A stretch of 33,381 nucleotides of DNA from Mesotoga sp. UBA6090 (GCF_002435945.1 NZ_DIXC01000074.1:1-33381); one strand, 5' to 3'. Shown: positions 24,683 through 33,069, counted from the stretch's first letter. The notes: generated by a model not told the origin, from the sequence alone. A program made the numbers and translations.

Positions 24683-25570
24683 ATGAAAAAAAGAGTCGTT
24701 CTAATTTCAGTGGCTGCAGCCTCTGCAGTTGCGCTGTTTTTCTTTTTGAGAGCAGTATTCAGCGGAGAGCTGATACTAAATCCCGTTATTGTCGAAGGTC
24801 TTGGCCCCTTTTCTATCAGATGGTATGGAGTAATGATTGCAACAGCAATAATTGTTGCTTATGTTCTAGGAAGGCATCAGGGCCTCAAAGAAGGAATAGA
24901 GGAAGATTACATGATTGAGGCAGTCTTCATTGGCATAATCTTCGGGGTGTTGGGCGCCAGAATCTACTATGTTGTCTTCAATTATGAGATGTACAGGGGG
25001 GATTTCTGGAGCATTTTCAGGACCTGGGACGGAGGACTGGCAATTCACGGGGCTTTTTTCGCCGCTCTTCTGGTAACATCTCTCTACGTCACATTCAGAA
25101 AGAAAGCAAACCTAAAATTCCTACAGGCAACGGATATTTTCACAGCTGTATTACCTCTGGCTCAGGCCATTGGTCGATGGGGGAATTTCATTAACTATGA
25201 GGCATACGGATCGCCCACCGATCTCCCATGGAAGATGTTCGTCCCTTTAAGATACCGGATGCCGGGTTACTCCGAATTTGAATACTTCCATCCAACCTTT
25301 CTCTACGAAAGCCTGGCAAATGTAGCCATTTTCGCTGTACTATACTGGTATTTGGGGAAGAGAAAGAATTATGGAGAAGTAACCGCTCTTTACATGGTCT
25401 TCTATTCTATTGTGAGATTTTTCATTGAAGGCCTGAGGTTAGATAGCCTTTACATAGGTCAAACCGATATGAGAACAGCCAAAGCGGTCTCAGTAATCTT
25501 ACTTATTACTGGAATAGTTTTGTTTATTTTTTCCCGGTATAAAGGTAAACAAGCGAAAAGAGCTTCTTGA
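24683..25570 (+). CDS. lgt: Prolipoprotein diacylglyceryl transferase Lgt
   Basis: Lgt transfers diacylglycerol from phosphatidylglycerol to the cysteine of prolipoproteins, the step before LspA cleavage. The 295-residue membrane protein has about seven hydrophobic segments. Conserved features include FSIRWYGVMIA, LGARIYYV, the loop WDGGLAIHGAFF, the signature GRWGNFINYEAYGSP and FHPTFLYESLANV. The ATG at 24683 has GAGGGGG upstream; a longer frame starting with TTG at 24653 is not supported. The last 47 bases overlap rdgB on the opposite strand. Confidence 0.96.
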   Translation: MKKRVVLISVAAASAVALFFFLRAVFSGELILNPVIVEGLGPFSIRWYGVMIATAIIVAYVLGRHQGLKEGIEEDYMIEAVFIGIIFGVLGARIYYVVFNYEMYRGDFWSIFRTWDGGLAIHGAFFAALLVTSLYVTFRKKANLKFLQATDIFTAVLPLAQAIGRWGNFINYEAYGSPTDLPWKMFVPLRYRMPGYSEFEYFHPTFLYESLANVAIFAVLYWYLGKRKNYGEVTALYMVFYSIVRFFIEGLRLDSLYIGQTDMRTAKAVSVILLITGIVLFIFSRYKGKQAKRAS

Positions 25571-26111
25571 ATGCCTTAGCTCTATGTGAAAGCTCCTTTT
25601 TTACCGAATCCCCGAGAACACCAAACGTTTGCGAATAACCTTGGGGAACAAATATCGGATCATAGCCGAAACCACTTTCACCGCTTTGTTTCCTTGCAAT
25701 AATTCCGTCGACTTTTCCCTCAACTCCAACCAAAACGCCGTTTGAAGGATCATAAAACAGGGCAGCACAGACAAATCGAGCTGCTCTGTTTTCTTCGTCC
25801 ACCATTCTATCAAGAATGATCTGCATCTTTGTCAAGTAGTGACTGTTCTCCATGAATCTCGCAGAATTCACTCCAGGAAATCCTCCAAGAGAATCGATCA
25901 CGAGTCCTGAATCATCCGCAAGAAGTGGTACTCCAAGATCCTTGTAAGCTTCGATCTTCTTCAGTGAATTTCCGAAGAAGGTTGCTGAATCTTCAACGAT
26001 ATCCTTCTTTGGAGCGATTGTTTCAATAGATTCAACATCAAATCCTGCAGGAAGAATGAGACGCACCTCTTTCAGTTTGTTTTCATTAGAAGTTACTAAG
26101 TAGAGCTTCAC
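25524..26111 (-). CDS. rdgB: Non-canonical purine NTP pyrophosphatase (RdgB/HAM1)
   Basis: Hydrolyses ITP, dITP and XTP to monophosphates, keeping deaminated purines out of DNA and RNA. Motifs: the N-terminal TSNENKLKEV, the catalytic-site LADDSGLVIDSLGGFPGVNSARF, SGFGYDPIFVPQGYSQTF and the ELSHRAKAF terminus. The length (195 aa) is normal. The start is GTG overlapping the rpe stop (GTGA), with GGGAG about 9 bases upstream. Its 3' end runs 47 bases into the 3' end of lgt. Confidence 0.95.
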   Translation of the reverse strand: MKLYLVTSNENKLKEVRLILPAGFDVESIETIAPKKDIVEDSATFFGNSLKKIEAYKDLGVPLLADDSGLVIDSLGGFPGVNSARFMENSHYLTKMQIILDRMVDEENRAARFVCAALFYDPSNGVLVGVEGKVDGIIARKQSGESGFGYDPIFVPQGYSQTFGVLGDSVKKELSHRAKAFKKLFSLVYLYTGKK

Positions 26112-26755
26112 CTTCTAAGCTCCCTGATTTTCTTTACAACCATAGACGGATTTTCTGATCTGAACACTGCAGCACCCATTATAAGGATGTCTGCGCCTCT
26201 ATTTACAAGGTCTTGAGCATTGTCTAGGCTCACTCCTCCATCCACTGCAATTTCAAACTTCAAATCCCTTTCATTTCGAATACGATTTAGAATGTCAATC
26301 TTTTTAGCAGCTTCGGGTATGAATTCTTGGCCGGTGTACCCAGGATTTACGGTCATAACCAGCACACCATCAGCAAACGAAAGAACCTCATCAAGAAAGG
26401 ATACAGGCGTAGATGGATTCAGAACGACAAATGCTTTTGAATCGCTTTCTCTTATCTGTCCAAGAAGTCTGTGAAGATGATAGTTACCTTCAACATGAAC
26501 GTGCAGATTCTTTGCGCCTAAAGCGGCATACTCCCGCACGTATCTAGAAGGATCCTCTGTCATCAAGTGAACGTCAAGTGGAGGATGATGTAGTCTTCCC
26601 AGGGCTTCCATGATAGGCACCCCAAAAGTTATATTTGGAACAAACACTCCATCCATAACATCTATGTGCAAGTAATCAGCATCGCGGACTCTTCTGACTT
26701 CACTGGCAAGTTCAGTAAGATCTGCCGCGAGAATCGAGGGAGAGATTCTAGCCAT
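26108..26755 (-). CDS. rpe: Ribulose-phosphate 3-epimerase
   Basis: Interconverts ribulose 5-phosphate and xylulose 5-phosphate in the pentose phosphate pathway. The TIM-barrel signatures are MARISPSILAADLTEL, YLHIDVMDGVFVPNITFG (metal-binding His and catalytic Asp), LDVHLMTEDP, VMTVNPGYTGQEFI and the phosphate-binding IAVDGGVSLDNA and ILIMGAAVF. The length is 215 aa. The ATG has GGGAGGAC 8 bases upstream and overlaps the rsgA end by 8 bases. The order rsgA-rpe is the same as in Firmicutes. Confidence 0.96.
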   Translation of the reverse strand: MARISPSILAADLTELASEVRRVRDADYLHIDVMDGVFVPNITFGVPIMEALGRLHHPPLDVHLMTEDPSRYVREYAALGAKNLHVHVEGNYHLHRLLGQIRESDSKAFVVLNPSTPVSFLDEVLSFADGVLVMTVNPGYTGQEFIPEAAKKIDILNRIRNERDLKFEIAVDGGVSLDNAQDLVNRGADILIMGAAVFRSENPSMVVKKIRELRR

Positions 26756-27650
26756 ATTTTCGTCCTCCCTTCTCTAGTTCTCTTTCCTTCAATTCATTAT
26801 ACATAATCAAATAACTCTCGTAGCGACTACTGTGAATGGAACCTGCTTCTACAAGCTCCTTGACGTAGCATCCAGGCTCATCCACATGGACGCAATCTGA
26901 AAATGCACACATTCCCCGTTCCTGGGCAATTTCCGGAAAACACTTGCCCAGGCTTTCTGGAACAATTTCGGGCAATTCAAGATTTGCAAAACCAGGAGTA
27001 TCTGCTATGAATCCTCCAAACTCGAATTGCAGGAGTTCAACATAAGAGGTGGTATGTCTGCCCCTCTCCGAACCCCTTGAAATCTCCGAGACTCTGAGCT
27101 TAAGTCCCGGGTTAAGAGAATTGAGGATGCTGCTCTTCCCCACTCCTGACATGCCGGCCATAACGCTTATCTTACCTTTCAACACTTCTTGGAGACGATC
27201 AAGGTTGATTCTTTTCTTAGAAGAGACTGGACAGATTTCGTAGTATTCACCATAGATTTCTGAAAATCCTTCGAATTCCGCATTGTTAATTAAATCAATT
27301 TTGTTGACTACTATAATAACAGGCAATTTAACATACGCGGCAAGAACCAGGAAACGATCTGTAATTAGATTTTGAACTGCCGGTTTCTTCAATGAAAGTA
27401 CTAGCAATATCTGCTCGATATTCGAGATTCGTGGACGCGAAAGCTCCGTCTCTCTGGGGAGAATACTTTCTATTCGACCCTGCCCGGTACCACTTAAAGA
27501 GTATTCAACTCGGTCACCGACAATCGGTCTAATCCCCTGCATCCTGAACCGACCTGGCATCGTGCACACAAGCCTCCCGCCTATCTCGTTGTCCACCACT
27601 TCCATATTCCTGCTTCCGAATCTAACCACTACTCCTTTTCGTCTTTCCAA
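26748..27650 (-). CDS. rsgA: Ribosome small-subunit GTPase RsgA (circularly permuted)
   Basis: RsgA aids late 30S ribosome maturation. The 300-residue protein has an N-terminal OB fold, then a permuted GTPase domain with G4 (VVNKIDL) before G1 (AGMSGVGKSSILNSL), then G3 (IADTPGF). The C-terminal zinc module is CAFSDCVHVDEPGCYV. Between G1 and G3, RGSERGRHTTS corresponds to the switch region. The start is TTG at 27648-27650, with a GGGGG-containing site upstream. It follows rlmN by 3 bases. Confidence 0.95.
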   Translation of the reverse strand: MERRKGVVVRFGSRNMEVVDNEIGGRLVCTMPGRFRMQGIRPIVGDRVEYSLSGTGQGRIESILPRETELSRPRISNIEQILLVLSLKKPAVQNLITDRFLVLAAYVKLPVIIVVNKIDLINNAEFEGFSEIYGEYYEICPVSSKKRINLDRLQEVLKGKISVMAGMSGVGKSSILNSLNPGLKLRVSEISRGSERGRHTTSYVELLQFEFGGFIADTPGFANLELPEIVPESLGKCFPEIAQERGMCAFSDCVHVDEPGCYVKELVEAGSIHSSRYESYLIMYNELKERELEKGGRKYG

Positions 27651-27653
27651 GCC

Positions 27654-28673
27654 TTACCCCCTTCTTCTCTGCCTTAACTGGCCGCAAGCGGCATCAATGT
27701 CTGTGCCTTTTTCCTGTCTTGCTGCACTCTCAAATCCAACGGCCCTTAAGCCTTCCTCGAAATCTGCAACTTTCTGATCTGAAGGTCTTTCGAAGTCCGG
27801 ATTGAAAGGGTTCACAGGTATTATATTTATAAAAGACTTAATTCCTCGAAGGTATTTGATTAACTGTGCAACATCTCCGACTGTGTCATTCATTCCACTT
27901 ATCAAGGCATATTCAAAGGTAATTCTGTTTCCAGTCTTCTGTTGATAATACACAAGTGCTTCTCTCAGCGAATCTAATGAATGCATCCTATTTACTGGCA
28001 TCAACGAGCTTCTTAAACCATCTTTGGCGCTGTGAAGTGAAACTGAAAGTCGGATTTCCATTCCTGAATCGGCAAGTTTCTTTATTCCTTCGGGTATTCC
28101 AGCGGTGGATATTGTGAAACGCCGAAACCCAAGATTTCTGCCTCTGGGATCATGAAGGATATCAATTGCCTTGTATACACTGTTCTCATTGAGAAAGGGC
28201 TCACCCATTCCCATGAAGACAATGTTGTCGACGGGTCTGCCAACAGCTCTTTCCATATGGATTACCTGAGAGACAATTTCACCGGTCGAAAGGTTCCGAG
28301 AAAAGCCTCCCGCTCCCGTTGCACAGAAAGAGCAGTTCAAAGGACAACCTACCTGAGAAGAGATACAGAAAGTAACATGTCGAGGATGCCTCAAAACAAC
28401 GGACTCAATTTGATTTTCATCTTCGAGTTTCCACAAGAACTTTTCTGTACCGTCTTTCGAAACCTGCTTTTCAACCACCTCCATTGGTGGGAAGTACAGT
28501 AATCCTGATAGTTCTCCTCGAAGACCCTTGGGAAGGTTCATCATTTCTGAAAAGCTCAGAGTTCTTTTCTTGTAGACCCAGTTGAAGATCTGGCTAGCTC
28601 TAAAAGCAGATTCTTCTATAGAAAGCATCAGATCTCTCAGCTCGTCAAGACCTAGCGAAAGAATGTCTTTCAT
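27654..28673 (-). CDS. rlmN: 23S rRNA (A2503-C2)/tRNA methyltransferase RlmN
   Basis: A radical SAM enzyme that methylates C2 of A2503 in 23S rRNA and A37 in some tRNAs. The [4Fe-4S] motif CPLNCSFCATG (CxxxCxxC) is at about residue 108, with NIVFMGMGEPFLN, RRFTISTAGIPEGI and SVSLHSAKD as further landmarks. The C-terminal DIDAACGQLRQR carries the second catalytic cysteine. The length of 339 is normal. The ATG overlaps the upstream rsmB-like stop by 4 bases, with AGGAGAG before it. Confidence 0.96.
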   Translation of the reverse strand: MKDILSLGLDELRDLMLSIEESAFRASQIFNWVYKKRTLSFSEMMNLPKGLRGELSGLLYFPPMEVVEKQVSKDGTEKFLWKLEDENQIESVVLRHPRHVTFCISSQVGCPLNCSFCATGAGGFSRNLSTGEIVSQVIHMERAVGRPVDNIVFMGMGEPFLNENSVYKAIDILHDPRGRNLGFRRFTISTAGIPEGIKKLADSGMEIRLSVSLHSAKDGLRSSLMPVNRMHSLDSLREALVYYQQKTGNRITFEYALISGMNDTVGDVAQLIKYLRGIKSFINIIPVNPFNPDFERPSDQKVADFEEGLRAVGFESAARQEKGTDIDAACGQLRQRRRG

Positions 28674-29677
28674 CTTGCTCTCCTAAGCCTGGCCACATAA
28701 CTGACAAGTGGTGCTTTCCATGGTTGCAGCCAGTAGCCGCTGCCGTCGAATTTAGAAGCAATTCCTCGTCTTGTGAAGAACTCTTCCATTTTAACCGGCT
28801 GGAAATCACTCAAAGAATTCAGAGCCTTGTTGTTCTCCTCCTCGGTCATTGCTTGGCTATAGTAGATAAAATCATCGTGCTCTTTCGAAAAGCTTCTCAG
28901 CAACTCCTTCGCCTTCTGAAAAGCCGCTGTAAAGGCGTTGAGGCCCAGAGAATGGAAAAGCCAAGGCATAGAATTTATTCTTCCCGTAAGGCTACCACTA
29001 TGCTTTGCTACTGGGACACCCACTCCCGAAAGGATATACTCAACCTCATCAACGTTTTCGAGCTTGTCCATAGAATCGCCTCTTTGAAAGACATTAATAA
29101 GATCCGAGTATTGACTTCTATCAAAGACAAACCCCTTTCTGACCAATTCATCCTCTCGGCCCGAAGCGATAACCGTCTGTACTGGAGGTGTTTGGTTGTA
29201 CTCCAGAAGCTCTTCAAGATTTTCTATCCACTCCACATCCCTCCAATAATTCACAAGCCACTCCGGGTGGGAATAAGTGACATTGAACGGTTGCTCCCTC
29301 GAAGGACCGGAATCTGCGATTTTTCTGAGAACTGCATTCACGAGGTTTCTGAACTCCTTTACTCCCACCAGGTTCACTGAAGAATCTATTGATGCGTATT
29401 CAGGTACACTGTCCAGGAATTGGATCTGAAATACCCCCATCCTCAAGACATTTCTCACCGCCAATGGAACTTTGCTGGGCTTGCGTAAGAAACGAGCAAG
29501 TTCATAGTCGATTCTGATTCTCTTTCTCAGAACTCCGTAGATCAAGTTTATACAGAAAGATCGGTCTTTTGAAGAAAGGGTGGAGAGAGCTATCTCCACC
29601 TTCTTGAAAGAAATGTAACCGTTTGCGTCAAAGAATGACAGAGTCTGTAATGCTATGGAACGAGCATCCTGAATCAA
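28670..29677 (-). CDS. RsmB (Sun/Fmu)-like protein lacking the methyltransferase core
   Basis: The N-terminal NusB-like helical domain (1-120, e.g. INLIYGVLRKRIRIDYEL, LAVRNVLRMGVFQIQFL, FRNLVNAVLRKIAD) and the linker SHPEWLVNYW...YNQTPP (136-165) match RsmB. RsmB itself makes 16S rRNA m5C967. Expected downstream motifs are absent: there is no AAPGGKT SAM loop and no PCSGTG cysteine motif. The YSTCSxxxEEN motif survives only as YYSQAMTEEEN (272-282), with the cysteine gone. The C-terminal LVSYVARLRR resembles the end of RsmB. The product is 335 aa, about 100 shorter than the usual 430. The gene is coupled at both ends (4-base overlaps), so it is probably translated; an enzymatic role is unlikely. 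Confidence 0.82.
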   Translation of the reverse strand: MIQDARSIALQTLSFFDANGYISFKKVEIALSTLSSKDRSFCINLIYGVLRKRIRIDYELARFLRKPSKVPLAVRNVLRMGVFQIQFLDSVPEYASIDSSVNLVGVKEFRNLVNAVLRKIADSGPSREQPFNVTYSHPEWLVNYWRDVEWIENLEELLEYNQTPPVQTVIASGREDELVRKGFVFDRSQYSDLINVFQRGDSMDKLENVDEVEYILSGVGVPVAKHSGSLTGRINSMPWLFHSLGLNAFTAAFQKAKELLRSFSKEHDDFIYYSQAMTEEENNKALNSLSDFQPVKMEEFFTRRGIASKFDGSGYWLQPWKAPLVSYVARLRRAR

Positions 29678-30351
29678 TCTCTTCCAGCACCCGACAACAC
29701 CAGCATTCTGAGTAACTGAAGAATCGAAGTAGCGGCAGACGCAACGTAAGTCATCGCTGCCGCTCCCAGAACGGAGCTCACACCCTTCAGCTCTTTCGAA
29801 GGCATTCCCATAGATGCAAGAAGTTGCTTAGCTCTGGAACTCGCATTGAACTCGACCGGTAGTGTTACCAGCGTAAAAAACACAAAGGCTGAGAAGACAA
29901 CGATTCCGATTCTAATTAGAATCGGTGATACCATCAGAAGCCCAATTATGAAGATAATCCAGGAGAGAGAAGAGCCAATCTGTGCAACAGGTACCACTGC
30001 ATTGCGAACAACTAACGGTGCATATTTTTCCTTGTCTTGAATTGCATGGCCGATTTCATGCGCAACCACTCCCAAGGCCGCTATCGATGTGCTGTTGTGA
30101 GTTGCATCTGACAATCGTATAACCCTCTTCTTTGGATCATAGTGATCAGTAAGATTGCCTCTTATTCTCTCTATCTTAATGTCATAAAGCCCAGCGTTAT
30201 CAAGAAGCTGTCTGGCTAACTGAGTGCCGTTAAACCCGAAGGTAGACCTAACTTTCGAATACTGAGAAAACCGCGAGCTAACAAGAAACTGGGCGTAAGC
30301 TGCCAAGATAATTGCGGGAATAAGAATTATGAACGTTGGATCCCAAAACAA
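29674..30351 (-). CDS. YugP-type membrane zinc metallopeptidase
   Basis: A 225-residue membrane protein of the neutral zinc metallopeptidase (YugP, Zn_peptidase_2) family. The HEIGHA motif lies in GVVAHEIGHAIQ, just after a soluble N-terminal stretch that follows the first membrane segment (FIILIPAIILAAYAQFLVS). Two or three more hydrophobic segments follow, and VEFNASSRAKQLL is conserved after the second. The best start is TTG at 30349-30351: AGGAGGTGG is 5 bases upstream, and the resulting MFWDP start resembles YugP. A GTG at 30360 would be within the ribosome site. It leads the rsmB-like to rdgB cluster. Confidence 0.91.
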   Translation of the reverse strand: MFWDPTFIILIPAIILAAYAQFLVSSRFSQYSKVRSTFGFNGTQLARQLLDNAGLYDIKIERIRGNLTDHYDPKKRVIRLSDATHNSTSIAALGVVAHEIGHAIQDKEKYAPLVVRNAVVPVAQIGSSLSWIIFIIGLLMVSPILIRIGIVVFSAFVFFTLVTLPVEFNASSRAKQLLASMGMPSKELKGVSSVLGAAAMTYVASAATSILQLLRMLVLSGAGRD

Positions 30352-30364
30352 CTTAACCACCTCC

Positions 30365-30400
30365 TACTTTGATTATATAACCCGTGAGTCAGGTGGTCAA
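30365..30400 (-). promoter_or_regulatory. Strong promoter for the yugP-to-rdgB operon
   Basis: On the minus strand TTGACC (plus 30395-30400) is followed after exactly 17 bases by TATAAT (plus 30372-30377). Transcription would start near 30365, leaving a leader of only about 14 bases to the yugP TTG, with the ribosome site inside it. This is the closest match to the sigma-A consensus in the window. Confidence 0.75.
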
Positions 30401-30653
30401 CGCAATATAGGCATAGCTTGATGTTAAAGACTTATTTCACAAAAGAACTTTTGAAACCATCAGTTGATTTCGATCTGTCAAGCTTCACACAACTGGGATC
30501 CAAAACCGTCAGTCCCTCGAGCAACAGTCCTATCTTACCGGTCTTCAAGAAGAAACATCGTAGGTCATGCTCCCTTGAAGGATAGCTTGACTGTCGAAGA
30601 GAGACCGTCGCATTTTACCCCAATTCTTTTCACATGGAGGATCTGTGTTGCCC
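30401..30653 (-). other. Non-coding gap between thrC and yugP with a start-less 60-codon open frame
   Basis: This is nearly 300 bases with no supported gene. On the minus strand a frame is open from 30614 to a TAA at 30432-30434 (60 codons) but has no ATG, GTG or TTG with a ribosome site near its beginning. CGGTCT/AGACCG and CTTCAAG/CTTGAAG form overlapping inverted pairs that could fold into one stem between about 30535 and 30600. GGACTG is repeated in direct order. No T-rich terminator is apparent for thrC. It could be a gene remnant, a dispersed repeat or a structured RNA; the sequence alone does not decide. Confidence 0.4.
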
Positions 30654-31748
30654 TCATCCTGTTTTGAGCCCGTGACCAGTGAACACAGATACGATCCACT
30701 CACTAGGATCTGAGAAAGCTATGTACTTCTTCAGTCCCGCTATTGTTGCCGCTGCAGTTGGCTCCAGAAAATGACCTCTTCTGGACATTTCACTTCGGGC
30801 TTCTTTTATCTCCATTTCTGAGACACCAAGAAACAATCCGCCACTTTCTCTAACTGCTCTAAGTATCTGGGATCCTCTTACCGGTCTTTCAATTGCAATT
30901 CCCTCTGCAACCGTAGGCTTTGCTTCTACCAGCACTGGATGCTTCAGCCTCATGCAAAACGCCTGCAAAAGCGGAGAACAGTTCTCCGACTGTACAGCAA
31001 CAATCTTTGGAATACTGTCGATTATTCCCACAGATTTCATTTCGTAAAATCCTATCGCCGCTCCAAGAAGTAAGGTCCCGTTTCCCACTGGAAGAACAAT
31101 CGCATCTGGGCTCTTCCAGCCTAGTTGCTCGCAAATCTCGAAAGAAAAAGTCTTTGTTCCGTGAAGAAAGACCGGATTGTAAGTATGACTTGCGTAGAAC
31201 CTTTCACTCGCAACTTTGAGAATAGATCTCGCAGTATCTTCTCTGGAACCCCTAATCAACCTTAACCTGGCACCGTATGCTCTGATTTGATCTAGTTTTC
31301 CCGCTGAAGTCCGTTCGGGAACGAATATCTCACAAGATATGCCTGCCCTGGCAGAATAGGCAGAAATCGAACATCCCGCATTTCCCGACGAATCTTCAAC
31401 AACTGATTCAACCGAGTGCTCTCTGGCGTAACTTATGAGCACGCTTGCCCCTCTATCCTTATAGGAACCTGTAGGAAAGAGATGGTCCTGCTTAATCAGC
31501 ACCTTCCGTCCGCATATTTCCTCTTCGATCAATGGAGTGAAACCTTCCGACATAGATATGATAGACCGATCAAACTCTATCGGAAGGGCCTCCCGATAGC
31601 GCCACATATTGGGAGGGCGTTTTTCTATCTCCTTAACAGGAAAGCGCGAATCGTATTCCAAATCCAAGACGCCCCCACAATCGCATCTGAAGGCTTTCGA
31701 TTCAGCGGGGTACTTGCGCCCGCATTGAGAGCAAACGAAGAAAGCCAT
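30654..31748 (-). CDS. thrC: Threonine synthase (PLP fold type II)
   Basis: Converts O-phosphohomoserine to threonine. The N-terminal zinc-ribbon-like CSQCGRKYP...RCDCGG module is followed by the PLP-lysine in HLFPTGSYKDRGASV, SSGNAGCSISAYSA, and the phosphate-binding VLPVGNGTLLLGAAIG. The C-terminus TGHGLKTG matches the family end. The length of 364 aa is right for the short bacterial class. A related fold such as cysteate synthase is less likely but not excluded. The ATG at 31746-31748 lies 2 bases after the preceding stop with no clear ribosome site, so translational coupling is probable. Confidence 0.9.
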   Translation of the reverse strand: MAFFVCSQCGRKYPAESKAFRCDCGGVLDLEYDSRFPVKEIEKRPPNMWRYREALPIEFDRSIISMSEGFTPLIEEEICGRKVLIKQDHLFPTGSYKDRGASVLISYAREHSVESVVEDSSGNAGCSISAYSARAGISCEIFVPERTSAGKLDQIRAYGARLRLIRGSREDTARSILKVASERFYASHTYNPVFLHGTKTFSFEICEQLGWKSPDAIVLPVGNGTLLLGAAIGFYEMKSVGIIDSIPKIVAVQSENCSPLLQAFCMRLKHPVLVEAKPTVAEGIAIERPVRGSQILRAVRESGGLFLGVSEMEIKEARSEMSRRGHFLEPTAAATIAGLKKYIAFSDPSEWIVSVFTGHGLKTG

Positions 31749-31750
31749 CG

Positions 31751-32248
31751 TCAAAAGGTGTAGTCCACGGAGATAAATGGCCTGGCAAACGGAACAGTAC
31801 TGACCGGATCGAGCTGCCAGTATCCATCAAAGCCACCATCCAGACCTACTTTTGAGAAATAGCTTCCAAATCCTATTCTTGAATACAGAGGAGTGCCTGC
31901 GATCGCTCGATCTCCACTTGCAACAGCAAAGATGTGATTCAGGGACCAGAAAAGCTGCCCCTTTACGTAAAGACGCTTGTATATCGGGATTCTCGTTTGA
32001 AGTCCTAAGTACGTATGTTCAAGGATGCTGAACCCTTTAACCACAAGGCTTGACCAGTTGAACGAGAAGATGTAAGAGTGGATTATCCCTTGTACCAGGG
32101 GTACCCCAGCCGCGAATTGCAGAAAGAAAGGGGTTACGACCGAACCGGAAGACATATCTAGATTGAAGCCAATTCCGACGCTGACTGCAACAGAAAAACC
32201 TGAAACTCCAAGAGTTGAAATCAATGAAATCAACAGTAGTTTTTTCAC
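31751..32248 (-). CDS. Exported small protein, 165 aa, beta-rich (possible outer-envelope barrel)
   Basis: I do not recognise this protein. It has a clear signal peptide (KKLLLISLISTLGVSGFS). The remaining part alternates hydrophobic and polar residues in short strands rich in aromatic and glycine residues, and it ends in DYTF. A terminal phenylalanine is typical of outer membrane beta-barrels, so a small barrel in the outer envelope (toga) is a reasonable guess. The GTG start at 32246-32248 has GGAGGT 6 bases upstream; a longer start at 32263 would contain the site. The stop is 2 bases before the thrC ATG. Confidence 0.78.
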   Translation of the reverse strand: MKKLLLISLISTLGVSGFSVAVSVGIGFNLDMSSGSVVTPFFLQFAAGVPLVQGIIHSYIFSFNWSSLVVKGFSILEHTYLGLQTRIPIYKRLYVKGQLFWSLNHIFAVASGDRAIAGTPLYSRIGFGSYFSKVGLDGGFDGYWQLDPVSTVPFARPFISVDYTF

Positions 32249-32268
32249 CAATGCACCTCCCAAGATTT

Positions 32269-33069
32269 TCAGTTGGAACTTTCATCATTGAAGCCTACAG
32301 CAAAAATTGTCGGGAGATCGAAATCTCTCTTAGCTATCTTTATGCCCCAAATCTGAGTGTAAGCTTTCTTCCCTATAACGAGACCGTGTTTCATATCCTC
32401 TTCAAGCCTTTTCATACCTTCTTCGAACCCTTCCTCTGACATTAATCTTAGTGCAGAATATGCCTTATTTCTGTACTGCTCGAAATGCTTCTTCTTGAAT
32501 TCGAAAGTAGTCTTGACTTTTGTAGTGTATATTCCTTCAAATCCGGCTTTCTTCATCGCAGACGTTATTGATGAGTTACCAGGATATCTGGCCTTGTCTA
32601 TCTCAAGTGTTTCAGGAAAATAGTAAGTTAGTGTTCTTTCACAAATATCCTGGCAGGAATCAGTAACTGTGAGCACGCTTCCATCATTCTGCAACACTCT
32701 GAAACTCTCTTCGAAGAGGCTCTCCAGATTGGCAATGTAATGAACAAGATTGACATTGAAGACAAAATCAAACCGTGAATCTTCATATGGAAAGGACTGA
32801 TCTGCATCTGCGACCTTTAACTCAACTCTGTGATTCTTCCTTGTGCCCTCCATAATCATTGAAGGGCTGATGTCAAACCCGAATCCACGCGCATGAAGAA
32901 GTTCCGAAAGGATACTCAAGTAATCAGCAGTGCCACAGCCAACTTCCAGAATTCTGTCGGCATACCTGACTCTGTTGAAAACATGTTCTACCAGCTTTTC
33001 GTTGGGATATCTGTACTGTGAATATGTCATTGCCACTTCGTCAAAATCAAAGCTTTTTCTTTCTCTCAC
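32269..33069 (-). CDS. Class I SAM-dependent methyltransferase
   Basis: A 266-residue methyltransferase-11/25-like protein. Motif I is RILEVGCGTADYLSIL, with GFGFDISPSMI as motif II and FDFVFNVNLVHYIANLESLFEESFRVLQNDG as the later core strands. The substrate is not evident; the C-terminal part is basic and charged and could contact a substrate. The GTG start at 33067-33069 has AGAGGTGA 7 bases upstream. It is the first gene of the unit that runs to thrC and sits 20 bases from the next gene. A palindrome lies upstream. Confidence 0.88.
   Translation of the reverse strand: MRERKSFDFDEVAMTYSQYRYPNEKLVEHVFNRVRYADRILEVGCGTADYLSILSELLHARGFGFDISPSMIMEGTRKNHRVELKVADADQSFPYEDSRFDFVFNVNLVHYIANLESLFEESFRVLQNDGSVLTVTDSCQDICERTLTYYFPETLEIDKARYPGNSSITSAMKKAGFEGIYTTKVKTTFEFKKKHFEQYRNKAYSALRLMSEEGFEEGMKRLEEDMKHGLVIGKKAYTQIWGIKIAKRDFDLPTIFAVGFNDESSN

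Noticed and set aside
30464..30667. Plus-strand frame of 67 codons in the thrC-yugP gap
   Set aside because: It has no ribosome site or coding character and runs into the thrC stop. The gap is treated as non-coding.
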